The position numbers and the translations under genes were made by a program. The notes under the pieces were generated by a model. The model searched no databases and was not told where the DNA came from. It was given only the letters and a program-made list of their open reading frames with translations. Below, piece by piece: positions 34,372 to 36,472 of a stretch of DNA of 36,472 nt; within the stretch, counting starts at the first letter, position 1; every line of letters starts with the position of its first letter. This DNA is from Chitinophagaceae bacterium (GTDB taxonomy: Bacteria > Bacteroidota > Bacteroidia > Chitinophagales > Chitinophagaceae): positions 1 through 36,472 of the forward strand of contig CANGEZ010000002.1 of NCBI GenBank assembly GCA_947452875.1. The letters are read 5' to 3'.

Positions 34372-35388
34372 ATGAATCTCAAGCAGCTTGCTAAAGAGCT
34401 AAACTTATCTATTTCTGCTGTCTCAAAAGCGTTGAGAGATAGTCATGAAATCAGTGCTGCTACGAAAGCTACTGTTATTGCGAAAGCGAAAGAGCTGAAT
34501 TATCAGGTAAATCCTTTTGCAAGCAGTTTAAGAAAACAAAAAAGTAAAACGATTGCCGTTGTGGTTCCCGAAATAGCCAATAATTTTTTCTCTTTGGCCA
34601 TAAACGGCATAGAATCTATAGCCCAGGAAAGAGGTTATCATGTACTGATTTATTTGACTCATGAAGATTTTCAAAAAGAAATAGCCATCACTAAATTGCT
34701 TCAAAATGGAAGAGTGGACGGCATCTTGATGTCATTATCAAGCCAGACAGCCAACATCCTGCACTTGGAAGAAATTAAAGAAAAACAAATTCCACTGGTA
34801 TTGTTCGACAGGGTTGCAGAGAGCATTGATTGCCCTAAAGTAAATGCCGATGATTACAAAAGTGCTTTAAAAGCTACCGAACACCTCATAGAAAACGGAT
34901 GCAGAAATATCGCTTTTCTCTCCATATCTAACTATTTGTCTATAAGCAACAAAAGAATGAAAGGTTATGTTGATGCTTTGAGATCAAATGGTTTGAAATC
35001 CGAAAACAGCATGATAATAGAGTGCTCCAATCATGAAGAAAACAACAAATCACTGATAAAAAAATTACTAAAATCCAAACACAGGCCAGATGCCATTTTC
35101 GCTTCCGTAGAAAAATTGGCCTTAAATGTTTACGATGTTTGCAAAGAATTAAAAGTAAATATTCCCAAGGATTTGAAAGTAATTGGCTTTTCAAACCTTC
35201 AGACAGCAACTTTTCTGAATCCGTCACTGACCACCATCACACAACCTGCCTATGAGATGGGAAGAGAAGCTACTTCCATCCTTTTTAAAATAATTGAAAA
35301 AAGAGGCTACAATATGATTCTGGAAAAAACTACTTTAAAATCAGAAATCATCATCAGAGAGTCCACACTTGCCGTTTCAAAAAAATAA
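34372..35388 (+). CDS. LacI/GalR-family transcriptional regulator
   Basis: 338 residues, usual length. N-terminal helix-turn-helix (MNLKQLAKELNLSISAVSKA, hinge to about residue 60 with NPFASSLRKQKSKTIAVVVP), followed by a periplasmic-binding-protein-like effector domain (about 60-335) with DGILMSLSS, IPLVLFDR, GCRNIAFLS, RPDAIFAS, IPKDLKVIGFSN and LTTITQPAYEMG. It is divergent from the 16-gene run and flanked by a LacI-like palindrome, so it most likely represses or controls both that operon and the beta-helix/MFS pair at 6.2-6.5 kb. The effector is probably a uronate-pathway sugar or related metabolite; this cannot be read from sequence. The stop is 2 bp from the convergent stop of the glycosyltransferase. 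Confidence 0.93.
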   Translation: MNLKQLAKELNLSISAVSKALRDSHEISAATKATVIAKAKELNYQVNPFASSLRKQKSKTIAVVVPEIANNFFSLAINGIESIAQERGYHVLIYLTHEDFQKEIAITKLLQNGRVDGILMSLSSQTANILHLEEIKEKQIPLVLFDRVAESIDCPKVNADDYKSALKATEHLIENGCRNIAFLSISNYLSISNKRMKGYVDALRSNGLKSENSMIIECSNHEENNKSLIKKLLKSKHRPDAIFASVEKLALNVYDVCKELKVNIPKDLKVIGFSNLQTATFLNPSLTTITQPAYEMGREATSILFKIIEKRGYNMILEKTTLKSEIIIRESTLAVSKK

Positions 35389-35390
35389 AT

Positions 35391-36472
35391 TCACTTAATG
35401 CATTTTTTAATTGCATTAAGATAAGCATCAATTACAAATTGTTTGTCGAATTCCTTTACCACTTTCTTTCTTGCATTAGCGCCCATAGCTTGCCTTAGCT
35501 CGTCTGAAAGTCCTATCATCTTTCTCATTTTTTCTGCCAAATCAACAGCATCTGCAACATTACATAGTAAACCCGTTACACCATGTTCCACTATTTCTCT
35601 GCATCCGGTTGTATCACAAGTTATACAAGGCTTTTCCATACTGGAAGCTTCCAATAATACATTACTGATACCTTCACGATAAGATGGAAGCACCACACAA
35701 TCAGAGGCTGCTATATGAGACCTGACATCATCTGAAGCACCACAATAAACTATTATATTTTCTGATACCCAGGCGTTAATGTCAGCTTCGGTAATGGTAT
35801 TTTTTCTGAGATTTTGTTGCCAGGTTGGACCTACAATTTTACATTCAATATCAAGTCTTTCCTCACGCAACATTCTGGATGCTTCCACATATTCAATTAC
35901 ACCTTTGTCTTTCAGCAATCGGCCGATGAATAAAAAAGTAAATTTTTTATTTTCAGCTTTAGGTTGTGGTTGGAAATATTCGTGATCAACTCCAGAACCC
36001 GGTATTAATGCGGCTTTGTCTGATGAAACAAATCGATGTATTACAAACAAATTCATATCATCTCTGTTTTGAAAAAACAATTGTGCTGTTCTTCTCAACA
36101 CAAATTTATATAAAAATCTGGCGAGTAAATAAGCAGGATTATGACTACTGAATAATGGACCAATGCCTGTGATATTTGTTATAGTAGGAATTCCCAATTG
36201 ACCGGTTACATAATTTCCCCAAATGGCAGGTCGCATCGTGAAAGTAAGACAAACATCAGCTTTTATTTTTTTCAACGCTCTTCTGATGTTACTGATGTAT
36301 CTAAAAACATGAAAAGGATTGATATTGCTGCTTTTCACGTCTATAACAGTGATGCCGTTTTTTCTAGCAATCGCCATGTCTTCATCAGTTCCGGTAGTTA
36401 ACACAACCACATTAAAACCCTGACGCATCAATTCAAGCGTCAACTTGTTTCGCATCGTGTTCGTGGAAACAA
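35391..36472 (-). CDS. GT4-family glycosyltransferase, 5' end outside window
   Basis: About 360 residues seen. The frame remains open past the in-frame ATG at 36455 to the right edge (residues VSTNT precede it), and the sequence RNKLTLELMRQGFNVVVLTTG resembles the early part of GT4 enzymes after the first strand, so the true start is probably outside. The C-terminal GT-B half carries FLFIGRLLKDKGVIEYVEA, the donor-binding SYREGISNVLLEASSMEKPCI and the helix to the C-terminus. Such enzymes build exopolysaccharide, O-antigen or capsule using nucleotide sugars. It converges on the LacI-family gene and probably belongs to a separate envelope polysaccharide cluster, not the catabolic locus. Confidence 0.9.
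   Translation of the reverse strand, partial: VSTNTMRNKLTLELMRQGFNVVVLTTGTDEDMAIARKNGITVIDVKSSNINPFHVFRYISNIRRALKKIKADVCLTFTMRPAIWGNYVTGQLGIPTITNITGIGPLFSSHNPAYLLARFLYKFVLRRTAQLFFQNRDDMNLFVIHRFVSSDKAALIPGSGVDHEYFQPQPKAENKKFTFLFIGRLLKDKGVIEYVEASRMLREERLDIECKIVGPTWQQNLRKNTITEADINAWVSENIIVYCGASDDVRSHIAASDCVVLPSYREGISNVLLEASSMEKPCITCDTTGCREIVEHGVTGLLCNVADAVDLAEKMRKMIGLSDELRQAMGANARKKVVKEFDKQFVIDAYLNAIKKCIK

Noticed and set aside
1..36472. CRISPR arrays, tRNA/rRNA genes, insertion sequences, phage or attachment sites
   Set aside because: None seen: no regular spaced direct repeats, no transposase or integrase motifs, no tRNA-like cloverleaf noticed in the gaps.

Overview
The window looks like a piece of an AT-rich Bacteroidota chromosome, most probably Chitinophagaceae or a near relative (lineage is inferred; no rRNA is present). 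Supporting signs are a SusC/SusD pair, several secreted proteins with C-terminal type IX secretion (T9SS) sorting domains, a lipoprotein-type Omp85 (TamL) behind TamB, A-rich start regions without strong Shine-Dalgarno sites, and an MHS-type MFS transporter paired with a two-helix small protein.

Layout. Positions 1-3026 (+) hold housekeeping envelope genes: the 3' end of tamB and a tamL-like Omp85 gene. Positions 3165-6206 (-) encode a T9SS-secreted parallel beta-helix protein, divergent from an MFS transporter plus small partner (6524-8278, +). A perfect LacI-type palindrome lies between them. Positions 8281-34133 (-) form one co-directional run of 16 genes over about 26 kb with gaps of 0-77 bp. 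In transcription order these are: a T9SS surface protein, a second T9SS beta-helix protein, SusC, SusD, a DUF5017-type lipoprotein, an agarase-like clan-A glycosidase, an SDR (likely fructuronate reductase), a GH2 glycosidase with a malectin domain, a sialate-O-acetylesterase-like esterase, mannonate dehydratase (UxuA), uronate isomerase (UxaC), malonyl-CoA synthetase (MatB), a two-domain esterase, MadL, MadM and a very short malonyl-CoA decarboxylase-like protein. A LacI-family regulator diverges from the head of the run (34372-35388, +), and a second LacI-like palindrome lies between them. A GT4 glycosyltransferase, cut by the right edge, ends the window.

How the genes may work together. 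The locus reads as a polysaccharide/glycoside utilization locus for a glucuronate-containing substrate: surface proteins and esterases bind and trim it, SusCD imports fragments, GH2 releases uronic acid, and UxaC, the SDR and UxuA carry glucuronate through fructuronate and mannonate to 2-keto-3-deoxygluconate. KDG kinase and aldolase are not in the window. The unusual part is a complete malonate-catabolism cassette (MadLM import, MatB activation, decarboxylation to acetyl-CoA) fused onto the uronate genes, with a double esterase placed inside the cassette. The most economical hypothesis is that the natural substrate is a malonyl-ester-decorated glucuronide, such as plant flavonoid, anthocyanin or saponin conjugates, and that both the sugar acid and the malonyl group are eaten. 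This is inference from gene content and order.
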